DNA of 64,000 nucleotides from Mycobacterium sp. 155 (GCF_000373905.1 NZ_KB892705.1:3143184-3207183); one strand, 5' to 3'; counted from the first letter of the stretch, positions 1 to 8,484 are shown. Numbers and translations are program-made. The notes: generated from the sequence alone by a model not told the origin.

Positions 1-2
1 TC

Positions 3-497
3 GCCCGCTACGGAGACCGGGTCACGGTCTGCGCGCGTGATGAAGCGGCCGCCTTCCGCGTCACCTTGGAAACCGTTCTGGCCGAGTCACATCCGGACAC
101 TCTGGTGTACTGCTGCGGCCCGGAGGGACTGCTGAGCGCCGCCGAGGGCGGCTGCAAGCACTGGCCTATCGACAGCCTGCACATCGAACGCTTCTCCGCC
201 AAAACTGTCGAGGACACCCCGGACACCCTGGAGTCCTTCGAGGTGGAATGCCAACGCTCCGGCATCACTTTGACTGTCCCACCGGATAAGACGATCTACG
301 AAGTGGCCGAGGACGCCGGCCTAGACGTGCTCGGCTCCTGCATGGAAGGCGTGTGCGGCACCTGTGAATGCGATGTTCTCGATGGCGATCCGGACCACCG
401 TGACTCGGTGCTCAACGATGCCGAGAAGGCGGCGGGCCAGAGCATCATGATCTGTGTATCACGTTCCCGATCAGCACGATTGGTATTGGACCTATGA
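3..497 (+). CDS. C-terminal part of a phthalate-dioxygenase-reductase type (VanB-like) oxidoreductase, cut by window start
   Basis: The open frame enters from before base 1, so the FMN/NAD-binding front half is missing. What remains is the end of the NAD-binding domain, including a YCCGPEGLL stretch of the type that contacts nicotinamide nucleotides. A C-terminal plant-type [2Fe-2S] ferredoxin domain follows, with the ligand pattern GSCMEGVCGTCEC and a last cysteine in SIMICVS. Proteins of this family pass electrons from NAD(P)H through FMN to a Rieske oxygenase. The stop overlaps the start of the Rieske oxygenase gene by four bases (ATGA), so the two are translationally coupled and almost surely form one two-component oxygenase. 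The substrate cannot be told from the sequence. Confidence 0.88.
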   Translation, partial: ARYGDRVTVCARDEAAAFRVTLETVLAESHPDTLVYCCGPEGLLSAAEGGCKHWPIDSLHIERFSAKTVEDTPDTLESFEVECQRSGITLTVPPDKTIYEVAEDAGLDVLGSCMEGVCGTCECDVLDGDPDHRDSVLNDAEKAAGQSIMICVSRSRSARLVLDL

Positions 498-1603
498 GAA
501 ACCTACGCATCAACTATCCGTTCAACTGCTGGTACATCGCGGCATTGAGCGGTGAGGTCGGCCCCGACCTGTTCGCCCGCCGCCTGCTGGGCATCCCGGT
601 GGTGTTGTACCGGATCGACGCCGGATCCATCGTGGCGATGGAGGACCGCTGTGCCCACCGAGCCCATCCGCTCTCGACCGGCCGGCGTGACGGCGACTTG
701 GTGCGGTGCGGGTATCACGGCTTCGCCTACGACCCCGCAGGAGATCTGGTGGACGTACCGTCGCAGGACAACGTGCCCCGCGGTGTACGAGTACGCACCT
801 ATCCGACCATCGAACAGGACGAGTTCATCTGGATCTGGCTCGGCGATCCGGGCGCGGCCGCACTGCGCAACCCCCCGCGCATCCCGTGGTTCGCCGACGC
901 CGACGATTGGGCGAGCACGGGCGAGGTGTTCGGCATCGAATGCAATTACCTTCTGCTGCATGAGCATTACCTCGATCTGACCAACGTGTTCACACTGCAT
1001 CCCGAGGTGGTACCACCGGACATCGAGGTACTACCTCCGCTGGAGGAGGTCGAGGTTTCCGAACGTTCGGTGGCCTACTTCCGCACCACGCCACCCAGCC
1101 GGCTCGCAGCCTGGGAGACCGCGGCCACCGGCCTGCCGGCCGATACCAGTGGGACCCGCCGCGAGGAGGGCATGTTCGTCTCGCCGGCCTTGCACGTCCA
1201 GCGTTACGTGATCGAACCGGTCGGCGGCGCACCGCGGCAACTGTTGCGGATCCAGGGGTTCACCCCCGAATCCCCCGGCTTCACACATGTTTTCCTGCAA
1301 ATGGCCCGCGACTACGCGATCGGCGACGACGCGGTCGGCAAGTTCCTCGCCACCATGTTCCACGACTGGGCCGAACGCGACGCCGAGGTGCTCGAGGGTA
1401 TGCAGGACCTCCTCGAGGAGGATGCGGACGCAAGGAGCACAGAAGCTGATGCGGACGCGAGGAGCACAGAAACTAACCGGTCCCCTCGCCGCGAATTCAA
1501 CGTCAAGGCCGACCGAGCCGCGGTGCGGGCCAGGCGCATAGCCCTGGACATGGTCGACGAGGAGTCCGGCCGGCTCACCCACAGCTGGCTTGCGGCCAGA
1601 TAG
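494..1603 (+). CDS. Rieske [2Fe-2S] oxygenase, VanA-type
   Basis: This is a 369-residue terminal oxygenase that would use electrons from the reductase encoded just upstream. The N-terminal Rieske domain shows the ligands in CAHRAHPLS and CGYHGFAYD. The catalytic domain has NYLLLHEHYLDLTNVFTLHP, which contains the Asp and His residues expected at the mononuclear iron site of VanA-like O-demethylases. The family includes vanillate O-demethylase and other ring or ether oxygenases, and the exact substrate is unknown. Near the C-terminus (about residues 310-327) the protein has a tandem 9-residue duplication caused by a 27-bp DNA repeat. The start is fixed by the ATGA overlap with the reductase. 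Confidence 0.88.
   Translation: MRNLRINYPFNCWYIAALSGEVGPDLFARRLLGIPVVLYRIDAGSIVAMEDRCAHRAHPLSTGRRDGDLVRCGYHGFAYDPAGDLVDVPSQDNVPRGVRVRTYPTIEQDEFIWIWLGDPGAAALRNPPRIPWFADADDWASTGEVFGIECNYLLLHEHYLDLTNVFTLHPEVVPPDIEVLPPLEEVEVSERSVAYFRTTPPSRLAAWETAATGLPADTSGTRREEGMFVSPALHVQRYVIEPVGGAPRQLLRIQGFTPESPGFTHVFLQMARDYAIGDDAVGKFLATMFHDWAERDAEVLEGMQDLLEEDADARSTEADADARSTETNRSPRREFNVKADRAAVRARRIALDMVDEESGRLTHSWLAAR
1421..1474 (+). repeat. Two tandem 27-bp copies inside the Rieske oxygenase gene
   Basis: Copies lie at 1421-1447 and 1448-1474 and differ at two positions. The unit begins GATGCGGACGC and ends AGGAGCACAGAARCT. Because 27 is a multiple of three the frame is kept and adds the peptide DADARSTEA twice. 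It looks like an insertion into a tolerant linker. Confidence 0.85.
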
Positions 1604-1613
1604 CCAGCGTCCC

Positions 1614-1748
1614 ATGACTGTCGTCGGCGGCGTCTCCATGATCGTTATCAGCCTGCTTCCGGTGCTGCTGCCGGCCGCCGCCACCTCCATAGTCCGCGCC
1701 AGACAGAGGCGGCGCGGACGCCATGACAACTCCGACGAGGATTCATGA
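1614..1748 (+). CDS. Small single-pass membrane protein, 44 aa
   Basis: This short reading frame starts 10 bases after the Rieske gene and ends with TGA overlapping the ATG of the next frame (ATGA at 1745-1748). The product has one hydrophobic segment at about residues 9-28 ([20 protein letters not shown]), followed by a strongly basic [10 protein letters not shown] tail and an acidic end. This predicts a single transmembrane helix with a cytoplasmic C-terminus. The overlap with the oxidoreductase fragment downstream, and the tight spacing upstream, suggest it was part of the oxygenase operon. No function is recognised. It could be a chance frame, but the coupling and hydrophobic pattern favour a real gene. 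Confidence 0.5.
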   Translation: MTVVGGVSMIVISLLPVLLPAAATSIVRARQRRRGRHDNSDEDS

Positions 1749-2005
1749 CATCAAACGGTTCCCACCACTATGACGTCGTGGTGATCGGTTCCGGCTTCGG
1801 CGGTTCGGTCGCGGCCCTGCGGCTGACCGAAAAAGGCTACCGCGTAGGCGTTCTGGAGGCCGGCCGACGGTTCGGGAACGACGAGTTCGCGAAGACCAAC
1901 TGGCAGGTGCGCAAAGCGTTCTGGGCACCGAAGCTGGGCTGCACCGGCGACGTCGTTGTGGCCCAACAGGGGCGAACCCGATCCCCGCCCGCCGCTCGGC
2001 GGTGA
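1745..2005 (+). pseudogene. Truncated N-terminus of a GMC-family oxidoreductase (cholesterol-oxidase ChoD-like)
   Basis: The first 65 residues match the start of ChoD-like flavoproteins. They include the FAD dinucleotide-binding motif [21 protein letters not shown], then LEAGRRF and WAPKLGC. Full-length members exceed 500 residues, but here homology stops at about base 1945. The frame then runs through unrelated sequence and ends at 2005. No later GMC block is visible in any frame before selB begins on the other strand, so the rest of the gene has been deleted. It is coupled to the 44-residue membrane protein by an ATGA overlap. Loss of the substrate and catalytic domains makes an active enzyme very unlikely. 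Confidence 0.7.
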
Positions 2006-2095
2006 ATACCGGTGGCTCGAACCGATCACGCCGCGGCGCCCGGCGGTGCCCGCGAACGCACCGGCAGCGTTGCGACTCACCGGTGTTGACAACGG

Positions 2096-3886
2096 TCAGC
2101 GCACGACTTCCCGGTGACCAGCATCGAGCCGGCGGGTCCAACCGCGGGAATCGAGATGTTCCAGCAGCGGGATCGCGACGCGGCGCGTGGTGCCGAGCGC
2201 CTGCCGAGCCTCGCTGGTGGTGAACGGCTGCTCCAACTGCGCCAACTCGCGCATCGCCAGGGCGGGCGCGGTCGGCAGCAGCACCACCCCGTCGCGCAGG
2301 CGCAGCAGCCGGCCGGCCCGTTCAGCGGCAGCCAACTCACGCACGCCCAGGTGCAGGGCGGTCAGCTCGTCGGCTTCGGGTGCGTGAAAAGGATTGTCCC
2401 GCAATCTTTCTGTCAGTTCTGTGATCGCGGCCTCGGCGGGGCCGAGATCGTCGGGACGGCCGGGCCGCCGGATCAAGCCGGCGGCCTGCTCGAGACCCGC
2501 GGCGCGGCTGACCTCGTCGAGCAGCGCCGGGTCGGGTAGCGCCAGCAGATCGCAGGCAGCACCGCGAGACATGCCGGCGGCCAGCGGATCCCGCTCATGC
2601 AGCTCCTGCACCGCGGTGCGCAGCCGCTGTTGCCACGCCTCGTATGTGGGCGCATGCACCCACCAGTGTCCGATCACGCGGACGCCCGTCGGCGCCTCGG
2701 TGGTCCGAAAGCCCAACCGGTGCAGATGTTCTTCGGTGACCGCACCTCGACGGGCCACCTCAACGAGCACATCGCCGTGCGGATCCATCCCGGCCAGCGC
2801 ACCGATCCGGCGGGCACTGTCACCACGGCGCCGCAGTGCGGGCGGATCGGCGTCGAGCACCTGGGCACCGCCCAACACCCGACGACCACCCGGATGCCTC
2901 AGCACCAACCGGTCGCCGAGTACGAGTGGTAGCCGCCGGTCGAGCACGAGCCGGGCGTGGTCGTCGTCGAAGGGACGCAGCCGGCCCGGTACCGCCGCGG
3001 TACCGACGTGCACGGTGAGTCGTTCGGGAGCATCGCTGAACGCGGCGCCGCTGACGCGGCGCACGTCGAGGATGCGGGAGGTCTCCCACGCGCCGGGAGT
3101 CAACAGCACGTCGCCGCGGCGGACCTGATCGGCAGGCACCCCGCGCAGGTTGAGCGCGGCCCGTGTCACCGGGCCGAGTGCCGGGTAGGGCTGGTTGCGG
3201 GATTCCAGACCACGGACGACCGCCTCACGCACCCGCCGCCGGCCGATCAGTTGAAGCCGGTCACCTTCGGCCAGCGTGCCCGCCGCGAGGGTGCCGGTCA
3301 CCACCGTCCCGGAACCGGTAATGGTGAACGATCGGTCTACCCACAGCCGCACCCGAGCCGTCGCCGAAGGGGCAGGCAGCGCACTCAGTACGTCATCCAA
3401 TGTGGTTCGCAGCTCGCTCAGACCGGTGCCGTCGACTGCCGACACCGCGACCGCCGGGGCATCGCGCAGCCCGGTGTCGGACAGTTCGGCGCGGGCCTGT
3501 GCGATCACGTCGTCGACGCGGTCCGGAGCGCGGTCGACGCGGCTGATCACCACAAGGCCGTGCCTGATGCCCAGTGCCGCGACGGCGTCGCGATGGTCGC
3601 TCGACTGCGCCCGCCAGCCCTCGTCTGCGGCGACCACGAAACACACCACCGGAGCCGGCCCGAGCCCGGCCAGCATGTTGCCCAGAAAGCGTTCATGCCC
3701 AGGCACGTCGACGAAGGCGACCTCCCGTCCCGACGGCAGCGTGGTCCACGCGAAACCGAGGTCGATGGTCAGGCCGCGGCGACGCTCCTCGGCCCACCGA
3801 TCCGGTTCGATACCGGTCAGAGCGCGCACCAGCGTGCTCTTGCCGTGGTCGACGTGCCCGGCTGTGGCGACAACGTGTTGCTGCAC
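2096..3886 (-). CDS. selB: Selenocysteine-specific elongation factor SelB
   Basis: SelB is a 596-residue GTPase that brings Sec-tRNA(Sec) to the ribosome at UGA codons followed by a SECIS hairpin. The N-terminal GTP-binding domain shows TAGHVDHGKSTL (P-loop), the switch region RRGLTIDLGF and DVPGHE. The usual NKxD is replaced by SRVD. Domains II-III follow, and the last ~200 residues form the winged-helix repeats that bind SECIS RNA. I place the start at GTG 3886, only two bases after the selA stop, because this gives the normal VQQHVVATAGHVDHGK beginning. An upstream start at 3952 would add 22 unlikely residues inside selA. It is co-transcribed with selA, and its client in this window is the formate dehydrogenase at 11847-15188. 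Confidence 0.95.
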   Translation of the reverse strand: MQQHVVATAGHVDHGKSTLVRALTGIEPDRWAEERRRGLTIDLGFAWTTLPSGREVAFVDVPGHERFLGNMLAGLGPAPVVCFVVAADEGWRAQSSDHRDAVAALGIRHGLVVISRVDRAPDRVDDVIAQARAELSDTGLRDAPAVAVSAVDGTGLSELRTTLDDVLSALPAPSATARVRLWVDRSFTITGSGTVVTGTLAAGTLAEGDRLQLIGRRRVREAVVRGLESRNQPYPALGPVTRAALNLRGVPADQVRRGDVLLTPGAWETSRILDVRRVSGAAFSDAPERLTVHVGTAAVPGRLRPFDDDHARLVLDRRLPLVLGDRLVLRHPGGRRVLGGAQVLDADPPALRRRGDSARRIGALAGMDPHGDVLVEVARRGAVTEEHLHRLGFRTTEAPTGVRVIGHWWVHAPTYEAWQQRLRTAVQELHERDPLAAGMSRGAACDLLALPDPALLDEVSRAAGLEQAAGLIRRPGRPDDLGPAEAAITELTERLRDNPFHAPEADELTALHLGVRELAAAERAGRLLRLRDGVVLLPTAPALAMRELAQLEQPFTTSEARQALGTTRRVAIPLLEHLDSRGWTRRLDAGHREVVR

Positions 3887-3888
3887 CG

Positions 3889-5190
3889 TCAGCCACCCAG
3901 CGCGGTCTGCACCGCGGCCAGCACCCGCTCGTCGTCGGACTCGGGTACACAACGCAGGTCGAGCAGGCAGGCGCCGTCGTGTACCCGCGGCAGCACCGCG
4001 GGATCGCCGGCCCGCAACCGGGCTGCGACAGCCTCAGGTAACCGGACCGCCCAACCGGGCAGCGGAACACCCGGGGCACCGCCACCGCCGACACGGCCGT
4101 CGTGCGGAACCACGGTCGCGCCCACGGCATCGGCGATGCGTACGGCCCGGGTCCGCAACGCCTCGGCGTCGGCGTGCAGCGCCTGGATAACCGGAGCCGG
4201 CCCGCCGCACAGCGTGGCCTCCAGCGCGGCGAGGGTGAGTTTGTCGGCGCGCACGGCCCGCGCGAGTGGATGACGGGCCATGCGGGCCACGACGTCGGAG
4301 CGGCCCAGCACGATCCCGGCCTGAGGGCCGCCGAGCAGCTTGTCGCCGCTTCCGGTGATCACGTCGGCGCCGTCGCCCAGCGCCGTGGCGGCATCGGGCT
4401 CATCGGGCAGCAACGGATCGGGTGCGAGTAGCCCGCTGCCGAGATCCACTACGAGCGGCACTACCTTGTCCTGCAAGAGGTTTCGAAGCTCACCCAGCGA
4501 GACCGCCGACGTGAAGCCGGTGACCCGGAAATTGCTCGGGTGAACCTTGAGCACACATCCGGTGTCCGGGCCGAGTGCGTCCGCGTAGTCCCGCAGATGC
4601 GTGCGGTTGGTGGTGCCGACCTCACGCAGCCTGGCACCGGTCGACGCGATCAGATCGGGCAGGCGGAACCCGGCACCGATCTCGATCAGCTCGCCGCGGC
4701 TCACCACCACCTCACGGCCCGCCGCGAGTGCGGTGGTGGCCAGCACCAGCGCAGCGGCACCGTTGTTGACCACGAGCGCATCCTCGGCCGCAGGACACGC
4801 CGCGAGCAGAGCTTGGCGGGCCGCAACCCCGCGCTTGGACCGGGTGCCGGTGGCGAGGTCCATCTCGACGTCGACGTATCCGCTAGCCGAGACCAGGGCG
4901 TCCACCGCGGCCCCCGACAGCGGCGCGCGGCCCAGATTGGTGTGGACGACGACACCGGTGGCGTTGAGCACGGGCCGCAGTGACATCGGTGCCCGCGCGG
5001 CCAGGGCCGCCACCACGGTCGCCGCCACTTCGCCGGGTGGCAACACCCCTTGCCGAGCCTGCTCCTGGGTCTTGAGCACCGTGGCGCGGACAGCGCTGTC
5101 GCCCAGACGGTTTCGAGCCTCACGCACCTCTGGCAGCGCCAACAGCTGGTCGGTACGCGGGATGCGCCGACGCGGGTCGAGCTGGGTCAC
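3889..5190 (-). CDS. selA: L-seryl-tRNA(Sec) selenium transferase SelA
   Basis: SelA is a PLP enzyme that converts Ser-tRNA(Sec) to Sec-tRNA(Sec) with selenophosphate. The product is 433 residues, close to the usual 430-460. The pyridoxal-phosphate lysine is visible in GSGDKLLGGPQAG (Lys284), and the fold-type-I aspartate lies in VVDLGSGLL. The RRRIPRTDQLL start is typical of the N-terminal tRNA-binding region. The gene lies 30 bases downstream of the tRNA-Sec gene on the same strand and is followed at once by selB. Confidence 0.96.
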   Translation of the reverse strand: MTQLDPRRRIPRTDQLLALPEVREARNRLGDSAVRATVLKTQEQARQGVLPPGEVAATVVAALAARAPMSLRPVLNATGVVVHTNLGRAPLSGAAVDALVSASGYVDVEMDLATGTRSKRGVAARQALLAACPAAEDALVVNNGAAALVLATTALAAGREVVVSRGELIEIGAGFRLPDLIASTGARLREVGTTNRTHLRDYADALGPDTGCVLKVHPSNFRVTGFTSAVSLGELRNLLQDKVVPLVVDLGSGLLAPDPLLPDEPDAATALGDGADVITGSGDKLLGGPQAGIVLGRSDVVARMARHPLARAVRADKLTLAALEATLCGGPAPVIQALHADAEALRTRAVRIADAVGATVVPHDGRVGGGGAPGVPLPGWAVRLPEAVAARLRAGDPAVLPRVHDGACLLDLRCVPESDDERVLAAVQTALGG

Positions 5191-5220
5191 GTGCCCTCCT
5201 CGAGCGTCGACGACGACAAC

Positions 5221-5316
5221 TGGCGGAGGCGGACGGGAATCGAACCCGCCAGACCGAGATACTCGATCTCACCGGTTTTGAAGACCGGGGGGCCCACCAG
5301 GAACCCAAACGCCTCC
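5221..5316 (-). tRNA. selC: tRNA-Sec (anticodon UCA)
   Basis: The minus strand folds into a selenocysteine tRNA of 96 nt with an encoded CCA end (5221-5223). The 8-base acceptor strands (GGAGGCGT and CCGCCTCC) can form 7 good pairs with a mismatch at the eighth. The anticodon arm is CCGGT-CTTCAAA-ACCGG, with anticodon TCA at 5279-5281. The T arm is GCGGG-TTCGATT-CCCGT, and a long variable arm lies between (around GAGATCGAGTATCTC). These traits separate it from serine or opal-suppressor tRNAs. It sits between selA and the divergent selD. Confidence 0.95.
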
Positions 5317-5375
5317 GCCGCCCAACTTAGTCGCCGCTCGACTTAGTCCATGCCGCGAGCGGCTACATTGGCGCC

Positions 5376-6359
5376 ATGGAATCCGTTCGCCTGACCGGTT
5401 ACGCCCACGGCGGAGGGTGCGCCTGCAAGATCCCGCCGGGCGAACTGGAGGATGCGGTGCGCGGGTTGGTCGGGCAGTCCGGGGACAACGTCCTGGTCGG
5501 GCTCGACGACGGCGACGACGCGGCAGCCGTGCTGATCCGCGACGACCTCGCGGTGCTCTCGACCGCGGACTTCTTCACGCCCGTGGTCGACGACGCCTAC
5601 GACTGGGGCCGGATCGCCGCGGCCAACGCGCTGTCCGATGTGTACGCGATGGGCGGGCGTCCCGTGGTCGCGATCAACCTCGTCGGCTGGCCCCGCGACA
5701 CCCTGCCGATGGAGTTGATGACCGAGGTGCTCCGCGGCGGGCTTGCGGTCGCCTCGGAGGCGGGGTGTCCGGTGATCGGCGGCCATTCCATCGACGATCC
5801 GGAGCCCAAGTACGGCATGGCGGTGACGGGTGTGGCCGACCCGAATCGGTTGCTGCGCAACGACGCCGCCGAGCCGGGCCTGCCGCTCACGCTGACCAAG
5901 CCGATCGGCGTCGGGCTGCTGAACAACCGGCACAAGCAGACCGGCGAGGTGTTCGCCGAGGCAGTGGCGACGATGACCGCGCTCAACCGCGACGCCGCCG
6001 ACGCGGCCCTAGCCGCCGGGGTCCGGGCCGCCACCGACGTCACCGGGTTCGGGCTGCTGGGCCACCTGCACAAGATGTGCCGGGCCTCCGGCGTGGGCGC
6101 GGTGATCGACCGTCGTGCGGTGCCCGTGATCGACGCCGCTCTCGACGCGTTGCGCGACGGCTACGTGTCTGGCGGCACTCGCCGCAATCTCGACTGGGTG
6201 CGGCCGTATCTGCGCCCCGGGTCGGGTGTCACCGAGGACGATCTGCTGCTGCTCGCCGACGCCCAGACCTCCGGTGGCTTGCTTGTGGTCGGTGAAGTAC
6301 CCGGGTATCCCGTCATCGGGCACACGGTGGCCGGGGACGGCATCCAGGTACGGGTCTAG
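5376..6359 (+). CDS. selD: Selenide, water dikinase (selenophosphate synthase) SelD
   Basis: SelD makes selenophosphate, the selenium donor for SelA, from selenide and ATP. The 327-residue protein has the glycine-rich catalytic N-terminus GGGCACKIPPGEL. Cys15 takes the place of the catalytic Cys/Sec and Lys18 that of the essential lysine. The body has the ATP and metal motifs of AIR-synthase-like kinases (LSTADFFTPVVDD, ANALSDVYAMGG, DVTGFGLLGHL). It is a cysteine form, so the gene does not need its own product. It is divergent from selA and the tRNA gene and converges with the ferritin-like gene. Confidence 0.96.
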   Translation: MESVRLTGYAHGGGCACKIPPGELEDAVRGLVGQSGDNVLVGLDDGDDAAAVLIRDDLAVLSTADFFTPVVDDAYDWGRIAAANALSDVYAMGGRPVVAINLVGWPRDTLPMELMTEVLRGGLAVASEAGCPVIGGHSIDDPEPKYGMAVTGVADPNRLLRNDAAEPGLPLTLTKPIGVGLLNNRHKQTGEVFAEAVATMTALNRDAADAALAAGVRAATDVTGFGLLGHLHKMCRASGVGAVIDRRAVPVIDAALDALRDGYVSGGTRRNLDWVRPYLRPGSGVTEDDLLLLADAQTSGGLLVVGEVPGYPVIGHTVAGDGIQVRV

Positions 6360-6450
6360 CCCAGCTGTCACTTCGGCGTCAGCGAGTTGATGGGCGCCCG
6401 ACCTGGAAACGTGCCATCACCGGTACGGCTGTGGCACCTGTGCCGAATGA

Positions 6451-7629
6451 CTACATGAAGTTCTTCGTGTGCAGCGCGGAGATGTCCGCGGCTTCGTCTG
6501 CCGGGAAACCGAGATGGATCAGTCGCCGCTGGCGCCCCTCGTCCATTTCAGCTTGCAGGGCCAGTACGGCACGGTAACCGTCGGCGATCGCGGTGGGTTC
6601 CCAACTGCCGGCCGCCAGCAGGACAAGGGAGTCGAACACGTCCGCGTTAAGACCCGCGGTGTCGACCAGTGCCGAGTACCGCCGCTCGACGGCGGCGCGC
6701 AACTGGCTCAGCACCCCGCGATCGCGGTCGGCCTGGTAGCGCAGGTGTGCCACGCCGAATGCGACGTGGCGGGCCTCGTCGCGACGGGCGAGCCGGGTGA
6801 CGTCGCGGGTCACCGGGTCAGGTGCATGCACGTCGAGAAACTCCAGGAGGTTGAGGAAGCTGCCCTCGCCGAGTACCGATAACAGGAACGAGGCCATGGA
6901 AAAGTCGGCCTCGTCGAGCAGCGTTGCCAGCGACTGTCTTCCGCCGACCGTCGAGGTACCCATCGGCAGACCGGTCAGCAGTGCGCGGCGGGTGAAGACC
7001 TCCATGTGCCGGGCCTCGTCGGCGGCCTGGACGGCCAGCAGCTGCAGCACCTCGCGGAAATGCGGGTGGATGCGGGCCAAAAGTTTGGCCGGCACCACCA
7101 GCGCCGCCTGCTCGTTCTCGACCAGATACGTCATCACCTGGACGACGGCCCGGTCGACGTCGGGGTGGATGTCGAACCCGGCGGTCCAGTCCACCGCGGT
7201 GTTGGGGTCCCACTGTTCGGCGGCGGCGTGCGCGTACAGGCTGGGCGCAATGTCGGCCCACACCAGGTCGCGGTCGCGAATGTCAAAGGGCGAGTGGGCC
7301 GTAGCGCCGCGTTCGACCAGCGCACCCCGCGCGGCCAAGCCCCAATACGCAGGTGCAGAGGCCACGATCCCGTCCGGGCCGGGGGCACCCGCGCGTTCGG
7401 CGCCCAGCCATCGGTCGCGGTTTCCCGGTTCGATCGTCCAGGAATCGTCCCCGCGCATCACCCGGTGGCCGAATTGCCGGCACCAGGCGGGCAGGTCGAC
7501 TGCGAGAGCCGGTGCCCGGCCGACGATTTCGACGGTCTGGCCGGGGCGCACGGAATTCAGCGCACGTTGCAGCAGCAGGTGCGCCCCGTTGTCGAACCCG
7601 AGGTTCTCGAGATCGACGCGGATGTTCAT
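6451..7629 (-). CDS. TusA-like domain fused to a ferritin-like diiron domain
   Basis: This 392-residue protein has two parts. Residues 1-67 resemble TusA/SirA sulfur carriers: a VDLENLG beta strand, a helix, PGQTVEIVG, then DLPAWCRQFGH. The catalytic Cys-Pro that normally follows the first Leu-Gly is absent (FDNG stands there), although a later cysteine (Cys50) is kept. Residues ~120-392 form a ferritin-like helical bundle with two carboxylate-histidine sites, ADEARH (Glu205, His208) and RDEARH (Glu285, His288). Possible extra ligands are Glu171/173 and Glu255/263, so a diiron centre is likely. The start overlaps the previous gene by four bases. The position at the end of the formate dehydrogenase series and next to selD is suggestive. 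The reaction is unknown. Confidence 0.72.
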   Translation of the reverse strand: MNIRVDLENLGFDNGAHLLLQRALNSVRPGQTVEIVGRAPALAVDLPAWCRQFGHRVMRGDDSWTIEPGNRDRWLGAERAGAPGPDGIVASAPAYWGLAARGALVERGATAHSPFDIRDRDLVWADIAPSLYAHAAAEQWDPNTAVDWTAGFDIHPDVDRAVVQVMTYLVENEQAALVVPAKLLARIHPHFREVLQLLAVQAADEARHMEVFTRRALLTGLPMGTSTVGGRQSLATLLDEADFSMASFLLSVLGEGSFLNLLEFLDVHAPDPVTRDVTRLARRDEARHVAFGVAHLRYQADRDRGVLSQLRAAVERRYSALVDTAGLNADVFDSLVLLAAGSWEPTAIADGYRAVLALQAEMDEGRQRRLIHLGFPADEAADISALHTKNFM

Positions 7630-8477
7630 GGCCGGTAATCGGATGCGGTGACGGTGCCTGCCGTGTCGTAGAAGCCGAGCAGTTCCACAGCGGTGTTCAA
7701 CACGTCGTAGCCGCTCGTTCGACCGGGCAGCCAGCGGGTGAGGCCTTCGAGATCCAGCAGGGGCCGCACGGTCTCGTCGGTATACGACATCGACAGCAGC
7801 AGCTCCCGCAGCCGCTCGACCTCCGCGGTGGGCGCGGTATCGACCACGGTCATATTGCAGTGGTCGAAAGGCGTTGTCTGACCGATGATCCGCAGACTCG
7901 ACGGCGGCACGGTGCCATCCCGGCCGAAGCCGAGATGGTTGGTGTCGATGATCGCCGCCGCATCGGCGCGGCCGTCGAGCACGGCCCGCACGGCGCCGCG
8001 CTCACCGCCGATGTGGTCGCCGTGCAGGCCTACGCCCACATCGAAGCGCTCGACGGTGACGTCCCGCCCGGCAAGCAACCCGGCGTCGGCCAGCGTCGCC
8101 AACGGAATCAGCGTGGCCTGCGGCGAATCCACGGCACCCAGCGCCAGCCGCGTCGCTTTGAGGTCGGCAATAGTTTGAATCGGCGAATCCGCGCGGACCA
8201 CGAAAACCGAGGTCAGATCTTGGTCGGTGTCGCGCATCAACAGCGCCGACACCTTCCGGCCCCGCGCTGCCGCCAACCGCTCACAGCGCAACCACGCGAG
8301 CGGCGAGTTCCAGGCCACGTCGATACGGCCGTCGGCGAGGTCCTCAGCCTGGCGCTCGTAGTTCGAGTACAAGACGAAGTCGAAGTCGAGACCGTTCTGG
8401 CGCAACCAATCTCGAAACCCGAACCAGATGGTGACCACCTTGGGGTCGTACGCAACAGCGCCCAGCAGAAGAGTCAT
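7626..8477 (-). CDS. PhnD-like periplasmic-binding-protein fold, no signal peptide
   Basis: The 283-residue protein has the type-II solute-binding fold of the phosphonate/phosphate (PhnD) family: LLLGAVAYDPKVVTIW, an ADGRIDVAWNSPLAW segment, DLKATRLALGAVDSPQA at the hinge, and DGRADAAAIIDTNHL. It begins directly with the first beta strand. No signal peptide, lipobox or transmembrane helix is visible and no ABC transporter genes are adjacent, so it may bind a small anion or metabolite in the cytoplasm. It lies 7 bases after the flavoprotein gene and overlaps the ferritin-like gene, implying one operon. The ligand is unknown. Confidence 0.7.
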   Translation of the reverse strand: MTLLLGAVAYDPKVVTIWFGFRDWLRQNGLDFDFVLYSNYERQAEDLADGRIDVAWNSPLAWLRCERLAAARGRKVSALLMRDTDQDLTSVFVVRADSPIQTIADLKATRLALGAVDSPQATLIPLATLADAGLLAGRDVTVERFDVGVGLHGDHIGGERGAVRAVLDGRADAAAIIDTNHLGFGRDGTVPPSSLRIIGQTTPFDHCNMTVVDTAPTAEVERLRELLLSMSYTDETVRPLLDLEGLTRWLPGRTSGYDVLNTAVELLGFYDTAGTVTASDYRP

Positions 8478-8484
8478 CGTTACC

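Noticed and set aside
1980..2095. Frame reading [19 protein letters not shown] after the GMC fragment
   Set aside because: Too short and without a firm family match; it might be a scrap of another protein but cannot be supported.
2957..4273. 438-codon plus-strand frame
   Set aside because: It is antisense to selB and selA, which have clear motifs; the product has no domain.
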